Below are positions 1-6,190 of a stretch of DNA of 7,337 nucleotides, piece after piece. The DNA lies in contig JAITDQ010000007.1 of assembly GCA_031282485.1 (NCBI GenBank), positions 1 to 7,337 on the forward strand. The letters run 5' to 3'. The notes below the pieces were generated by a model. It did not search any database. It saw only the letters and a program-made list of their open reading frames with translations, and was not told the DNA's origin. A program made the position numbers and the translations under genes. This DNA is from Tannerella sp. (GTDB lineage: Bacteria > Bacteroidota > Bacteroidia > Bacteroidales > Tannerellaceae). Each line of letters starts with the position of its first letter. The first letter of the stretch is position 1.

Positions 1-270
1 GACATCCTTTCCCGTAATTGTACAAATCGTATCATTCGTAATTACAGTATCAATTTTAGAAATACCCTCGATAATCGTCCATTCAACCGACTTATCCGCC
101 GCATCAGGCGGAAAAACAATAGCTGTCAAGTTCTTCGTACTGTCCACGCCTAACGTTATGGTGCCCTGATCCAACTTAACGCCGGTAACAATCTGCGCCT
201 TCACGTTTATGAAAAAAAACGCCGATAACGCAAGCACAAGACATATTCCTTTTATATTCTTTATTTTCAT
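1..270 (-). CDS. Secreted Ig-like (BIG2) domain protein, N-terminal part only
   Basis: An open frame of 90 codons runs from an ATG at 270-268 to the left edge with no stop, so the C-terminal part lies outside the window. The N-terminus is a typical signal peptide: MKIKNIK, a hydrophobic core (GICLVLALSAFFFINV), then a likely signal peptidase I site after KAQ or nearby, around residues 23-25. Immediately after it comes a bacterial Ig-like group 2 (BIG2) pattern: VTGVKLDQGTITLGVDSTKNL, then TAIVFPPDAADKSVEW. This matches the family's usual 'V..V.L....L.L..G.....A.V.P..A..K.V.W' layout. BIG2 domains occur in exported surface or adhesin-like proteins, often as one module of a larger protein, so the true length and function are unknown. 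The product is inferred to be exported to the periplasm or cell surface. The start is supported by the signal peptide and an A-rich stretch (TAAAAAATAGCAATT) just upstream. A probable -7 box sits about 90 bp upstream. Confidence 0.8.
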   Translation of the reverse strand, partial: MKIKNIKGICLVLALSAFFFINVKAQIVTGVKLDQGTITLGVDSTKNLTAIVFPPDAADKSVEWTIIEGISKIDTVITNDTICTITGKDV

Positions 271-282
271 AATTGCTATTTT

Positions 283-321
283 TTAGTAATAAAACACCCA
301 AGCTAACTCATATACACTCAT
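283..321 (-). CDS. Possible 12-codon leader ORF in the BIG2 gene's 5' leader
   Basis: On the minus strand an ATG inside the middle 10-bp repeat opens the frame MSVYELAWVFYY and stops at TAA, 12 bp before the BIG2 start codon. It falls within the inferred transcript. There is no recognisable ribosome-binding signal, and a frame this short is readily found by chance. It is listed only because its start comes from the repeated ATGAGT units and it ends close to the main start. Confidence 0.12.
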   Translation of the reverse strand: MSVYELAWVFYY

Positions 322-331
322 GCTAACTCAT
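302..331 (-). repeat. Three tandem 10-bp units in the BIG2 gene leader
   Basis: On the plus strand the units are GCTAACTCAT (302-311), ATACACTCAT (312-321) and GCTAACTCAT (322-331). The outer two are identical and the middle one shares ACTCAT plus scattered bases. They fall inside the inferred 5' leader of the BIG2 gene, between its -7 box and its start codon. In the sense orientation each unit begins with ATGAGT. Two of them read ATG AGT TAG, which is Met-Ser-stop. Confidence 0.6.
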
Positions 332-356
332 ACTCTTTTTAATTTTGTTTATTTCG

Positions 357-364
357 CAAAGATA
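357..364 (-). promoter_or_regulatory. Probable Bacteroidetes -7 box (TATCTTTG) for the BIG2 gene
   Basis: Read on the minus strand this is TATCTTTG, an exact match to the Bacteroidetes sigma-ABfr -7 consensus TAnnTTTG. It faces the BIG2 gene, and transcription would begin near 350, giving a leader of roughly 80 nt. I see no convincing TTG/TTTG -33 element at the expected spacing of about 17-23 bp. The nearest TTTG, at 392-395, is 27 bp away. The assignment therefore rests on the -7 match and its orientation. Confidence 0.5.
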
Positions 365-515
365 CAACAATAACAAAATAAAAAATGCCGCCAAAGGAAT
401 TTAAAACAATATTTCACATAAAACTATCCAATCAGCCCCATTATTCATAATTATAGATGCTGAATTAATCTATGTTTGTATTAAAAAAGGAATTTTTCAA
501 CAGATTTTTTAACAA

Positions 516-1895
516 CTATTTCTCTCCCAAATATATCTGTTTCAGTATTTTTACATGATCGGCGTAAGGAGGGAAGAGGGGTGACGGCTCGTCCGTTAAA
601 GCCCTGTTGAGGATGCATTTCTTATGCGAAAATGTTTCGATGCTCCATTTTCCCTGGTAAAAACCATGACCGCTGTTTCCCACGCCGCCAAACGGGAGGT
701 TTGTGTTAAGCATGTGCATCAGTGTGGCGTTAATGCAGCCGCCGCCGTATGAAACGCGGTTGATAATCAGGTTTTCTACCTCCTTATCCGTAGTATAAAG
801 GTACAGCGCAAGAGGTTTTTCGCGTCCGGCAAGCGTTTTTACAATCTCGTCGACGTTTTCGAACGTCAGCACGGGCAGTATGGGGCCGAAGACTTCTTCC
901 TGCATGATTTTACTCTCCCACGTGATTCCGTCGATGATCGTCGGCGACATAAACAGCCGGCTTTCGTCCGTTTCGCCGCCGAAGACGATCGTTCCCTCTT
1001 TCATCAGCTCCTGCAACTGTTCGAAGCGGCGTTTGTTGATGATCCGGCCAAAGTCGGCGTTGTTTTTAATATCCTCGCCGTAAAAGGCTTTAATCTGATT
1101 TTTAAGCGCTTCGACAAGCCGCTCCTTTACCTCTTTATGAACCCAGATATAATCGGGGGCGACACAAGTCTGTCCCGCATTAATGAACTTACCCCAGCAA
1201 ATGGATGCTACCGAACGCCCGATGTCCGCCGATTTATCGACAATACAGGGACTTTTCCCTCCGAGTTCGAGCACCGTCGGGGTCAGATACCGGGCTGCGG
1301 CCTGCGCAACGATGCGGCCTACGTTCGAGCTTCCCGTATAGATAATGAAGTCAAAGCGTTCTTTCAGCAACTCGGTTGTTCCCTCAACGCCACATTCTAT
1401 CGCGACGCAGTATTCTTCATCGAAAGCGGTGTTGATAATATCAGCCAGCGCTTTCGACGTGGCCGGAGCAACTTCCGACGGTTTGACGACACAACAGTTT
1501 CCGGCGGCCAATGCGCCTACCAGCGGCTTAAAACAAAGTACGAAAGGATAGTTCCATGTGTTGAGAATCAATACCGTCCCATAAGGTTCGTAATAAATCC
1601 TGCTTTCCGCCTGCCCAAACAGCGGGGACGTTCCGACGTCTACGGGCTTTGTCCACGATTCCAGATTTTCGACCGCACAGTCTATTTCATCAATCATGGC
1701 CGTCACTTCCGTCGCAAATGCTTCAAATTCGCATTTCCTCAAATCTTTATAAAGAGACGCCTCCACATCCTTATGTTTGTCGATTACGACCCGGCGAAGT
1801 TTTTTTAACTGTTCGATCCGAAACGCTACATCACGTGTTTTACCCGTAGCAAAAAATACCTTCTGTTTTTCAAGAAATTGTTTATAATCAGACAT
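516..1895 (-). CDS. NAD(P)+-dependent aldehyde dehydrogenase, family 3 type
   Basis: This complete 459-residue protein oxidises aldehydes to carboxylic acids with NAD(P)+. It has all the ALDH landmarks: WNYPF at 114-118 with the oxyanion-hole Asn115, the KPSE cofactor motif at 138-141, YTGSSNVG at 186-193, ELGGK with general base Glu210, GQTC with catalytic Cys244, EEVFGP at 333-338, and PFGGVGNSGHG at 401-411. The length (ALDH3 proteins are about 450-480 aa, against about 490-500 for ALDH1/2) and the WNYPF/EEVFGP spacing point to the ALDH3 group, which acts on medium- to long-chain or aromatic aldehydes. The exact substrate cannot be read. There is no signal peptide and no C-terminal membrane anchor, so it should be cytosolic. 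The ATG at 1895-1893 gives the expected N-terminus and follows an A-rich stretch (TTAAAAAATCAATAAA). The stop is TAG at 518-516. It is transcribed divergently from the efflux operon. No nearby gene identifies its pathway, so a general detoxification or redox role is an inference. Confidence 0.93.
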   Translation of the reverse strand: MSDYKQFLEKQKVFFATGKTRDVAFRIEQLKKLRRVVIDKHKDVEASLYKDLRKCEFEAFATEVTAMIDEIDCAVENLESWTKPVDVGTSPLFGQAESRIYYEPYGTVLILNTWNYPFVLCFKPLVGALAAGNCCVVKPSEVAPATSKALADIINTAFDEEYCVAIECGVEGTTELLKERFDFIIYTGSSNVGRIVAQAAARYLTPTVLELGGKSPCIVDKSADIGRSVASICWGKFINAGQTCVAPDYIWVHKEVKERLVEALKNQIKAFYGEDIKNNADFGRIINKRRFEQLQELMKEGTIVFGGETDESRLFMSPTIIDGITWESKIMQEEVFGPILPVLTFENVDEIVKTLAGREKPLALYLYTTDKEVENLIINRVSYGGGCINATLMHMLNTNLPFGGVGNSGHGFYQGKWSIETFSHKKCILNRALTDEPSPLFPPYADHVKILKQIYLGEK

Positions 1896-1925
1896 TTTAT
1901 TGATTTTTTAAGTTTATTTCCGACG

Positions 1926-1933
1926 TAAAGATA
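1926..1933 (-). promoter_or_regulatory. Possible -7 box (TATCTTTA) of the aldehyde dehydrogenase promoter
   Basis: Read on the minus strand this is TATCTTTA, one base off the Bacteroidetes TAnnTTTG consensus. It lies about 30 bp upstream of the dehydrogenase start codon, so transcription would begin close to 1919. No clear -33 TTG is present at normal spacing, because that interval is occupied by an AT palindrome. Confidence 0.4.
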
Positions 1934-1934
1934 C

Positions 1935-1954
1935 ATATTTTTTCTAAAAAATAT
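1935..1954. promoter_or_regulatory. Perfect 9-2-9 AT palindrome abutting the dehydrogenase -7 box
   Basis: The left arm ATATTTTTT (1935-1943) and right arm AAAAAATAT (1946-1954) are exact reverse complements around a 2-bp centre (CT). The palindrome starts one base upstream of the candidate -7 box and fills the spacer toward the -33 region of the dehydrogenase promoter. That position would suit an operator. It contains no G or C in the arms, so it could also be chance in AT-rich DNA. No regulator gene is in the window to pair with it. Confidence 0.3.
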
Positions 1955-2051
1955 TCATAAAGCCTTTTTATTTCGCATGTATTAAACCTTTTCTTACTCC
2001 GACAGTCATATCCTATCATATTTATTATAATTACAATAACAGCAAAACGGT

Positions 2052-3149
2052 ATGACTAAACCGATAAGATGGATTTTGACAGGTATTATCCTGTTATTCA
2101 TAGCGGGAATAATTTTATATCCCCGTCTCAAAAACCGGGCAGAACCGGAAGAAAGAGCTGCAATGTCCGCGCGGGCTCCTTCGCAAAGACGATTGCCTTT
2201 AAGTATTAATGCCGTAATCATGAAGAAACAGTCGCTTACGGACAGGATAATCAGTACGGGCATCACGATTCCGGATGAAGAGGTCGATTTGTCTTTCGAA
2301 TCGTCCGGTAAAATCGTCAGTATTCATTTTATTGAGGGCACTCATGTGAAAATGGGAGATTTGCTGGCCAAAATTAACGACAAACCGCTGCAGGCGGAAT
2401 TGAAAAAGCTGGAAGCGCAGATTCCCTTAGCCAAAGAGCGCGTGTTCCGCCAGGGAACGCTGCTCAAAAAAGATGCGGTGAGCCAGGAAGCTTACGAACA
2501 GGTAACGACGGAACTGGATAAACTCATGGCCGATATAGAACTCGTAAAAGCCAGAATACTTCAAACCGAACTGCGTGCGCCGTTCGACGGGATCATCGGT
2601 TTGCGCCTCGTGAGCGAAGGGGCTTATGTCACGCCGGCGACCATTGTTGCCAACCTGACGAAAATAAGCCCGCTGAAAATAGAATTTTCCATTCCGGAAA
2701 GTTATGTTTCGGAGGTTTCGGACGGCACCGACATTGTATTTTATATGGAGGCATCGAACAGGATGATGCAGAAATACAGCGCCAGAGTTTATGCCGTAGA
2801 AGGCAAGGTTTCGCTGGAGACTTACACGTTGAAAGTGCGCGCGACTTACCCGAATACAAACGAAGCGATCCTGCCGGGACGGTTCGTGTCCGTCGAAATA
2901 ACCAAGCGTGAAATCAAAGATGCACTGGCGGTGCCGAGCGAAGCGATTATACCCGAAATGGGGAAAAATATTGTGTATGTGTATAATAACGGCGAAGCAA
3001 AATCGACGGAAATTATTACCGGGCTGCGTACGGAAAGCCATGTACAGGCGCTCGAAGGACTTATGCCCGGCGATACCGTTATCACGACAGGTGTGATGCA
3101 ACTGCGTACGGGAATGAAAGTCAGCATTGATAACCTGAAAGAAGAATAA
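2052..3149 (+). CDS. RND efflux periplasmic adaptor (membrane-fusion protein, HlyD/AcrA family)
   Basis: This 365-residue adaptor links an inner-membrane RND pump to a TolC-type channel. Residues 7-23 form one hydrophobic segment (WILTGIILLFIAGIILY). It is followed by a charged linker rich in Ala, Arg and Glu, then Met57-Thr72, the start of the beta-barrel/membrane-proximal region. The two halves of the lipoyl (barrel-sandwich) domain are at about 77-112 (VDLSFESSGKIVSIHFIEGT, then VKMGDLLAKI) and 174-203 (LRAPFDGIIG, then LRLVSEGAYV). They flank a short alpha-helical coiled-coil hairpin at about 112-172. The beta-barrel follows at about 205-285 and the membrane-proximal domain at about 290-361. 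The protein has no cysteine, so it cannot be a lipoprotein and is anchored by the N-terminal helix or released by cleavage. The ATG at 2052 is preferred because the next in-frame Met (38) would lose the export segment. The pump gene follows 2 bp after the TAA stop. Transported substrate is unknown. Confidence 0.93.
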   Translation: MTKPIRWILTGIILLFIAGIILYPRLKNRAEPEERAAMSARAPSQRRLPLSINAVIMKKQSLTDRIISTGITIPDEEVDLSFESSGKIVSIHFIEGTHVKMGDLLAKINDKPLQAELKKLEAQIPLAKERVFRQGTLLKKDAVSQEAYEQVTTELDKLMADIELVKARILQTELRAPFDGIIGLRLVSEGAYVTPATIVANLTKISPLKIEFSIPESYVSEVSDGTDIVFYMEASNRMMQKYSARVYAVEGKVSLETYTLKVRATYPNTNEAILPGRFVSVEITKREIKDALAVPSEAIIPEMGKNIVYVYNNGEAKSTEIITGLRTESHVQALEGLMPGDTVITTGVMQLRTGMKVSIDNLKEE

Positions 3150-3151
3150 GT

Positions 3152-6100
3152 ATGGCGAATATTTCCGAATTAAGTATTAAACGCCCGGTTTTAGCTACCG
3201 TAACCGTGCTCGTCATACTGCTGTTCGGTATGATCGGTTACAAGTCGCTCGGCGTGCGCGAATATCCGAGCGTCGATCGGCCTGTTATTTCCGTGAATAC
3301 TTCCTATCCCGGAGCAAATGCCGAAGTAATCATGAACCAGATTACGGAGCCGCTGGAGCAAAACATCAACGGTATCCCCGGCATACGTTCGCTCAGCAGC
3401 GTCAGCAGCCAGGGGAACAGCCGTATTACCGTAGAATTTGAGCTTTCGGTCGACCTCGAAACGGCGGCTAATGACGTGCGCGACAAAGTATCGCGCGCTC
3501 AGCGTTACCTTCCGCGCGACTGCGACCCGCCCACCGTATCAAAAGCCGACGCCGACGCTACCCCAATCATGCAGATAGGTATCCGCAGCAGCCGTCGTTC
3601 GCTTATGGAACTGACCGAGATTGCCGAACTGACCGTAAAAGAACGCCTGCAGACCATTCAGAATGTCAGCGCCGTGGAAATATGGGGGCAAAAACGTTAT
3701 TCGATGCGCCTGTGGCTCGACCCCGTCAAAATGGCCGGCTACGGGATAACGCCGCTCGACATAAGAAATGTGGTAGACGAGGAAAACGTGGAACTCCCGT
3801 CGGGTAGTATCGAAGGAAATACGGTGGAACTGTCGATCCGTACAATGGGTTTGATGCATACGGCGAAGGAATTTAACGACCTCATTGTTAAAGAAAGTAA
3901 TAACAATATCGTCCGTTTTAAGGATATAGGCCAGGCGGAACTCTCGCCGGAAGACATAAAAAGTATCATGAAGCGTAACGGCGAACCTATGGTAATCAAT
4001 GTCATCATCCCGCAGCCGGGAGCGAATCATATCGAAATAGCGAACGAAGCTTACGTGCGTATCGAACAACTTAAAAAAGACCTGCCGGAAGACGTAACGA
4101 TTGAGATGATTTACGACAATACGCAGTTTATCCGTGCATCCATAAGCGAAGTGGAAGAAACTATTTATGTGGCGTTTATCCTCGTTGTTCTGGTTATATT
4201 CCTTTTCCTCCGCGACTGGCGCGTTACGCTTATTCCCGTGGTTGTCATACCGGTATCGTTAGTCGGGGCGTTTTTCGTCATGTTTATTGCAGGGTTTTCT
4301 ATTAACGTACTGACGATGCTGGCGATTGTATTGTCCGTCGGATTGGTTGTCGACGATGCGATTGTCGTAACGGAGAATATATATGTACGCATTGAGCGCG
4401 GCATGACGCCTCGTGAAGCCGGAATAGAAGGCTCGAAAGAGATATTTTTTGCCGTAGTATCCACGACTATCACGCTTATTGCCGTGTTCATACCGATTGT
4501 GTTTATGGAAGGCATGACGGGACGCCTGTTTAAGGAGTTCAGTGTCGTGATTGCGGGTTCCGTGGGTATTTCGGCTTTTGTGGCGCTGACTTTCACGCCC
4601 ATGCTGGCGACGAAACTGCTGAAACGCCGTGAGAAGAAAAACTGGTTATACCGGAAAACCGAACCTTTTTTCGAAGGATTAAATCATCTTTATTCCCGGT
4701 CGCTGAACGCTTTCCTGTTGAAAAAATGGATTTCAATACCGATTGTGCTGCTTTTGTCAGGCTCCATTGTTTATTTGTGGCAGAAAATACCTTCGGAACT
4801 TTCGCCCATGGAAGACCGCTCCCAAATATCAATCAGCATCCGGGGACCGGAAGGCGCTACGTACGAATTTATACGTGACTTTTCGGAAAAACTGGAGCAG
4901 ATTGCCGATTCCATCGCCTACGAAAAAAGCGCAACAACGACGCGTGCATTCGGATCTTCGGGATTTATCACCGTCATACTGCCGGATATACGGGCGCGTG
5001 AACGCTCGCAAATGGAAATAGCCGAACTGCTTTCGGCCGAAGTCAGGAAAGAAACGCTGGCCAGGGGGTTTGTTCAGCAACAGTCTACTTTCGCCGGCGG
5101 ACGCGGGGGTATGCCTGTTCAATATGTATTGCAGACTACGAATATCGAAAAACTGGAGGAGTTTTTGCCTGAATTTATGCTTAAAGTAAGCGAAAGTCCC
5201 GTTTTTCAAATGGCTGATGTAAACCTGAAATTTACAAAACCGGAAGTACGCATGGAAATCAACCGCGACAAAGCGGCGCTGCTCGGCGTAAGCACCCGGA
5301 ATATCGCCCAGACGCTGCAATATGCGCTGAGCGGTCAGCGCATGGGGTATTTCTACATGAACGGCAAACAGTACCAGATACTGGGCGAGATAAACCGCCA
5401 GCAGCGCAATACGCCGCTCAACCTGAGATCTATTTATGTCAGAAGCAACAGCGGCGCGATGATTCAGCTCGATAATGTGGTCGCTTTGGTAGAGAACGTC
5501 GCCCCTCCACAGCTGTATCGTTATAACCGTTTCGTTTCCGCGACTGTCTCCAGCGGTCTGAACAAAGGATATACACTCGGTGAGGGACTGGACGAAATGG
5601 ACCGGATCGCCAAAGAAGTACTGGACGACAGTTTCCGCACGGCTCTTTCGGGAGAATCCAAGGAATTTCGCGAAAGTTCGGACAGCCTTATGTTTGCACT
5701 CATTTTGGCATTAATCATGATTTATCTTGTGCTGGCCGCACAGTTCGAAAGTTTTAAAGACCCGCTGATTGTGATGTTCACCGTTCCGCTGGCTGTTGCC
5801 GGAGCGTTATGGTTTATGCACGGCGGAAATATCACGATGAATATTTTCAGCCAGATAGGCATCATCATGCTGATCGGGCTGGTGGCGAAGAATGGTATTT
5901 TAATTGTCGAATTTGCCAATCAGCGGCAAAATGCGGGAATAGATAAGGAAGAGGCGATACGAACCGCTTCCGTTCAACGTCTTCGCCCGATTCTGATGAC
6001 GAGCGCTTCCACGATACTCGGACTGCTGCCTCTCATGTTTGCTTCGGCGGAAGGCGCTAACGGACGCATTGCAATGGGAACGTCAGTCGTCGGCGGAATG

Positions 6101-6190
6101 TTGGTTTCCACATTCCTGACGCTATATATCGTGCCGGCCATGTACGGTTTTATCGCAACAAACTTACATAATAAAAAAGAAAAACAATGA
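3152..6190 (+). CDS. AcrB-type RND efflux pump, inner-membrane permease (HAE-1 family)
   Basis: This 1012-residue pump exchanges protons for substrate and hands it to the adaptor/outer-membrane duct. The RND layout is clear: TM1 at about 12-31, a large periplasmic loop, TM2-TM6 at about 337-487, TM7 at about 527-543, a second periplasmic loop, and TM8-TM12 at about 846-1003. The proton-relay residues are all present: Asp401 and Asp402 in GLVVDDAIVVTEN, Lys913 in GLVAKNGILIVEFANQ, and Arg945 and Thr950 in RLRPILMTS. They correspond to AcrB Asp407, Asp408, Lys940, Arg971 and Thr978. These features fit drug/amphiphile (HAE-1) exporters rather than heavy-metal CzcA/CusA pumps. At about 1010 aa it is slightly shorter than AcrB (1049) and resembles the shorter MexK/TriC-like branch, though that placement is from memory of motifs such as REYPSVD and the NDVRDKVSRAQ region. 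The ATG at 3152 is preceded by the purine-rich GAAAGAAGAATAAG, which overlaps the end of the adaptor gene. The stop TGA overlaps the next gene's ATG. Substrate range is not determinable. Confidence 0.96.
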   Translation: MANISELSIKRPVLATVTVLVILLFGMIGYKSLGVREYPSVDRPVISVNTSYPGANAEVIMNQITEPLEQNINGIPGIRSLSSVSSQGNSRITVEFELSVDLETAANDVRDKVSRAQRYLPRDCDPPTVSKADADATPIMQIGIRSSRRSLMELTEIAELTVKERLQTIQNVSAVEIWGQKRYSMRLWLDPVKMAGYGITPLDIRNVVDEENVELPSGSIEGNTVELSIRTMGLMHTAKEFNDLIVKESNNNIVRFKDIGQAELSPEDIKSIMKRNGEPMVINVIIPQPGANHIEIANEAYVRIEQLKKDLPEDVTIEMIYDNTQFIRASISEVEETIYVAFILVVLVIFLFLRDWRVTLIPVVVIPVSLVGAFFVMFIAGFSINVLTMLAIVLSVGLVVDDAIVVTENIYVRIERGMTPREAGIEGSKEIFFAVVSTTITLIAVFIPIVFMEGMTGRLFKEFSVVIAGSVGISAFVALTFTPMLATKLLKRREKKNWLYRKTEPFFEGLNHLYSRSLNAFLLKKWISIPIVLLLSGSIVYLWQKIPSELSPMEDRSQISISIRGPEGATYEFIRDFSEKLEQIADSIAYEKSATTTRAFGSSGFITVILPDIRARERSQMEIAELLSAEVRKETLARGFVQQQSTFAGGRGGMPVQYVLQTTNIEKLEEFLPEFMLKVSESPVFQMADVNLKFTKPEVRMEINRDKAALLGVSTRNIAQTLQYALSGQRMGYFYMNGKQYQILGEINRQQRNTPLNLRSIYVRSNSGAMIQLDNVVALVENVAPPQLYRYNRFVSATVSSGLNKGYTLGEGLDEMDRIAKEVLDDSFRTALSGESKEFRESSDSLMFALILALIMIYLVLAAQFESFKDPLIVMFTVPLAVAGALWFMHGGNITMNIFSQIGIIMLIGLVAKNGILIVEFANQRQNAGIDKEEAIRTASVQRLRPILMTSASTILGLLPLMFASAEGANGRIAMGTSVVGGMLVSTFLTLYIVPAMYGFIATNLHNKKEKQ

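Larger units (their letters stand above)
271..515. other. AT-rich intergenic spacer between aldehyde dehydrogenase and BIG2 genes
   Basis: The spacer separates two minus-strand genes. It contains the BIG2 promoter candidate and the 10-bp repeats described separately. I found no credible protein gene. A 21-codon plus-strand frame starting at 385 has no supporting features. There is also no strong GC-rich hairpin with a T-run that would mark a terminator for the dehydrogenase transcript. Only a weak AT stem (ATAGAT 453-458 with ATCTAT 468-473) is visible. Confidence 0.6.
1896..2051. other. Divergent intergenic region between aldehyde dehydrogenase and efflux operon
   Basis: This 156-bp AT-rich region must hold the promoters for both directions. 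The dehydrogenase side has the -7-like box and palindrome described above. On the efflux side I found no good TAnnTTTG box or TTG -33. TATAAT occurs at 2026-2031, but a sigma70-style -10 carries little weight in Bacteroidetes. A short direct repeat, TCATAT, occurs at 2006-2011 and 2016-2021. The adaptor start codon is preceded by AGCAAAACGGT, which is not a strong Shine-Dalgarno, as is usual in this phylum. Confidence 0.5.

Noticed and set aside
385..450. Plus-strand 21-codon frame starting ATGCCGCCAAAG
   Set aside because: It is very short, in AT-rich intergenic DNA, with no ribosome-binding signal or promoter.
453..473. Weak inverted repeat ATAGAT / ATCTAT downstream of the dehydrogenase
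   Set aside because: The stem is six AT-rich base pairs with a 9-nt loop and no following T-run in the transcript sense. It is too weak to call a terminator.
1137..1808. Plus-strand 223-codon open frame
   Set aside because: It lies wholly antisense to the aldehyde dehydrogenase, whose catalytic motifs are all intact. The translation is Arg/Phe-rich with no domain, signal or start signal.
2026..2031. TATAAT as a -10 box for the efflux operon
   Set aside because: Bacteroidetes promoters do not follow the sigma70 -10/-35 consensus, and no -35 lies at 17 bp spacing. It is probably chance in AT-rich DNA.
2427..3101. Minus-strand 224-codon open frame
   Set aside because: It is antisense to the adaptor gene. 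The His/Arg/Phe-rich composition is typical of a shadow frame, and it has no recognisable motif.
3539..4069. Minus-strand 176-codon open frame, and similar ones at 4165-4602 and 4829-5320
   Set aside because: All are antisense to the intact RND pump gene, with low-complexity or His/Arg/Phe-biased translations and no start context.
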